Shown piece by piece: positions 62,678-64,000 of a DNA stretch of 64,000 nt. How positions within the stretch are numbered: position 1 is the first letter of the stretch; each line of letters starts with the position of its first letter. Below the pieces are notes generated by a model. It did no database searches and was not told the DNA's origin. It was given only the letters and a program-made list of their open reading frames with translations. The position numbers and the translations under genes are program-made. Source of the DNA: Siphonodentalium dalli (Eukaryota > Mollusca > Scaphopoda > Gadilida > Siphonodentaliidae); assembly GCA_032622095.1 (NCBI GenBank), contig CP136066.1:197646816-197710815 (forward strand), in the 5' to 3' direction.

Positions 62678-63550
62678 ATAGTGAAAAATGGTCGTTTTTC
62701 AAATTTCTGCTCTGAAACAAGTCCCGTGCTTATTATGCCCATGAAACAAATTGGAGACATAAAGCACGCGATACGACAGCTTATTTGGCGCCGGAGCCGT
62801 CCAATAAAATTACAAATTAACCCCTCTGATGCTATTTCTGCTTCTCGTTGTAGAACCGAAAATTACCATTTTCGACATATTTTTGGGCCCAATGGTGTCC
62901 CTTTAATGAATGTGAGACCATATTTGTTGGCGTCCGACATCCTAGATGAACGACAAGGCAGATTTGTCGGGTTTGGGCACGACATGAGAGTAAAGCGTGA
63001 CGTCAGATGGACCATACCCTAAAATGTGATGCAAAATCGGACCCGATTCGGGTCAAACTAAGTTGAATTGCCCCTGTTAGATGACAGGTTGACAAAAAAG
63101 CCTACCATGGAAGTTTGCAGAAATGGTTCGACTATCCAACGCGCACAAATTTCGGCCAATAAATATATTCTTGTGACGGGACAATTTTGATTTTCTGTCG
63201 ATATTTTTCGAAAATTGTGTAGGTGCGCCCAATGTGAAGCCTAAGTGCGCCCAATTCGCCTAGCGAATCGTATGGCATATTTTCTGGAAGTGGCATCTAC
63301 AAGCTATCAGATCGACAACCTGTATGTACATCGTCATTGTTTACTTTGCCAATATTCAGCTAAAATGAAAAAAAATTGACATTCAAGTCAAAGTAATTTG
63401 TTTGCAATTTCAGCTATGGGTGGTGACAGAAAAGGGTTAATAAAGTAAGAACACAGACATATTTCGAATAAAATTTATTTATTTTGACGTGGGTATATAA
63501 ATGGACGCAATATAACATCATTTGGGCGACTTTCTTTACCTTCCAGTGAT
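62678..63550. other. Spacer between two MITE copies
   Basis: A plus-strand frame of 113 codons (62681-63022) shows no recognised domain. Further on there is a duplicated GTGCGCCCAA word (about 63223 and 63244). No gene assigned. Confidence 0.35.
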
Positions 63551-64000
63551 CACTATAGGTTACAATACACCAAATACAAATTAGTAGAGTGATTTCCCCT
63601 GGGACCCCCAAGCTAGGATCAGCATAAAAAAAATTCTGGCAGCTGAATGGTCAATGATACATGGATGAAAAGTGCACGAAAAAATGCACAGATGTGTTTC
63701 CCGTCGAGAAACATCAAATATAACCACATGGTAAATGGTTATGGCTGTGCAAGTGGCGAATAATTTATGGGAGGTGTTTGTGTTTTTTTCGATGTCATTT
63801 TTTTCACAATTTTAAGGGTAGTGTGACGTTTGTCAAGCTCCAGTGTGATCTACCATGTTAACAAGTACTTTTTTGCACATTTCTGTGTGTCTAAAAGGAC
63901 GTTCTTTAATTTCAAATACTCGTGCAGGGTCAAAGCTTTGCAACGAATATAGACCAGCGGGATTTGTTAACACTGAGGCCTATGTAAATCATTTGGTGTA
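63551..64000. mobile_element. CACTA-ended MITE, copy 2, cut by the window end
   Basis: Starts CACTATAGGTTACAATACAC and then matches copy 1 almost base for base, in the same orientation, up to the right inverted repeat, where the window stops. Confidence 0.7.

Noticed and set aside
62681-63022. 113-codon plus-strand frame between MITE copies
   Set aside because: Starts inside a MITE border, has no recognised motif, and upstream lacks promoter or acceptor signals. Kept only as an unassigned frame.

Overview
The window reads as animal nuclear DNA, probably from a marine invertebrate. A lophotrochozoan (mollusc-like) origin is my best guess from the LINE C-terminal zinc modules and the Helitron/microsatellite style, but it is not proven. 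There are no operons, no bacterial-style coding density and no intact long gene. Nearly all the recognisable content is mobile or tandemly repeated DNA. The one host-type gene I can assemble is a small secreted-peptide gene at about 7.25-15.05 kb: TATA box, signal-peptide exon, a 30-nt middle exon, a short last exon and a poly(A) signal.

Layout. 0-6.1 kb: adjoining Helitron-like elements (families A, B, C) with TC starts and hairpin-CTAG ends, plus long GA tracts. 6.28-7.24 kb: a dispersed repeat of about 1 kb that stops just before the peptide-gene TATA box. 7.25-15.05 kb: the peptide gene, whose introns hold a tRNA-derived SINE, a 108-bp palindrome and old repeats. 17.38-19.87 kb: five head-to-tail Helitron units (family D). 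24.4-25.2 kb: a TIR foldback MITE. 25.3-33.2 kb: a decayed APE-type LINE on the minus strand. Its ORF1 has two CCHC knuckles and an SGNH/esterase domain; its ORF2 has endonuclease, RT and a C-terminal zinc module. An Asp-rich GAT-microsatellite tract lies in the ORF2 N-terminal linker, and the 3' tail is about 2 kb. 33.9-34.2 kb: a Tc1/mariner transposase scrap.

36.7-41.5 kb: a large satellite of about 38 bp that flips orientation at about 38.16 kb and is partly bracketed by a second ACCCGGGT-containing repeat. 42.1-42.7 kb: a 42-bp minisatellite. 43.8-44.3 kb: the cleanest Helitron copy. 47.1-48.3 kb: a hAT-like element. 48.3-49.2 kb: the inverted partner of the 6.3-7.2 kb repeat. 49.2-49.5 and 57.3-58.2 kb: piggyBac-like TTAA MITEs carrying 67-bp palindromes. 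50.8-52.6 kb: an inverted copy of the LINE 3' tail. 53.1-54.85 kb: a TIR element with a Harbinger-like transposase remnant. 55.7-56.7 kb: inverted Helitron C. 58.3-60.7 kb: foldback and 252-bp tandem repeats. 61.5-62.2 kb: a second LINE remnant, interrupted by a CACTA-ended MITE that recurs at the window end.

The inverted pairs linking the left and right parts (4.6-6.1 with 55.7-56.7; 6.3-7.2 with 48.3-49.2; 25.3-27.4 with 50.8-52.6) are not collinear. They are best explained as independent repeat insertions, not one large duplication. All protein and family assignments come from motif recognition by eye, without database searches.
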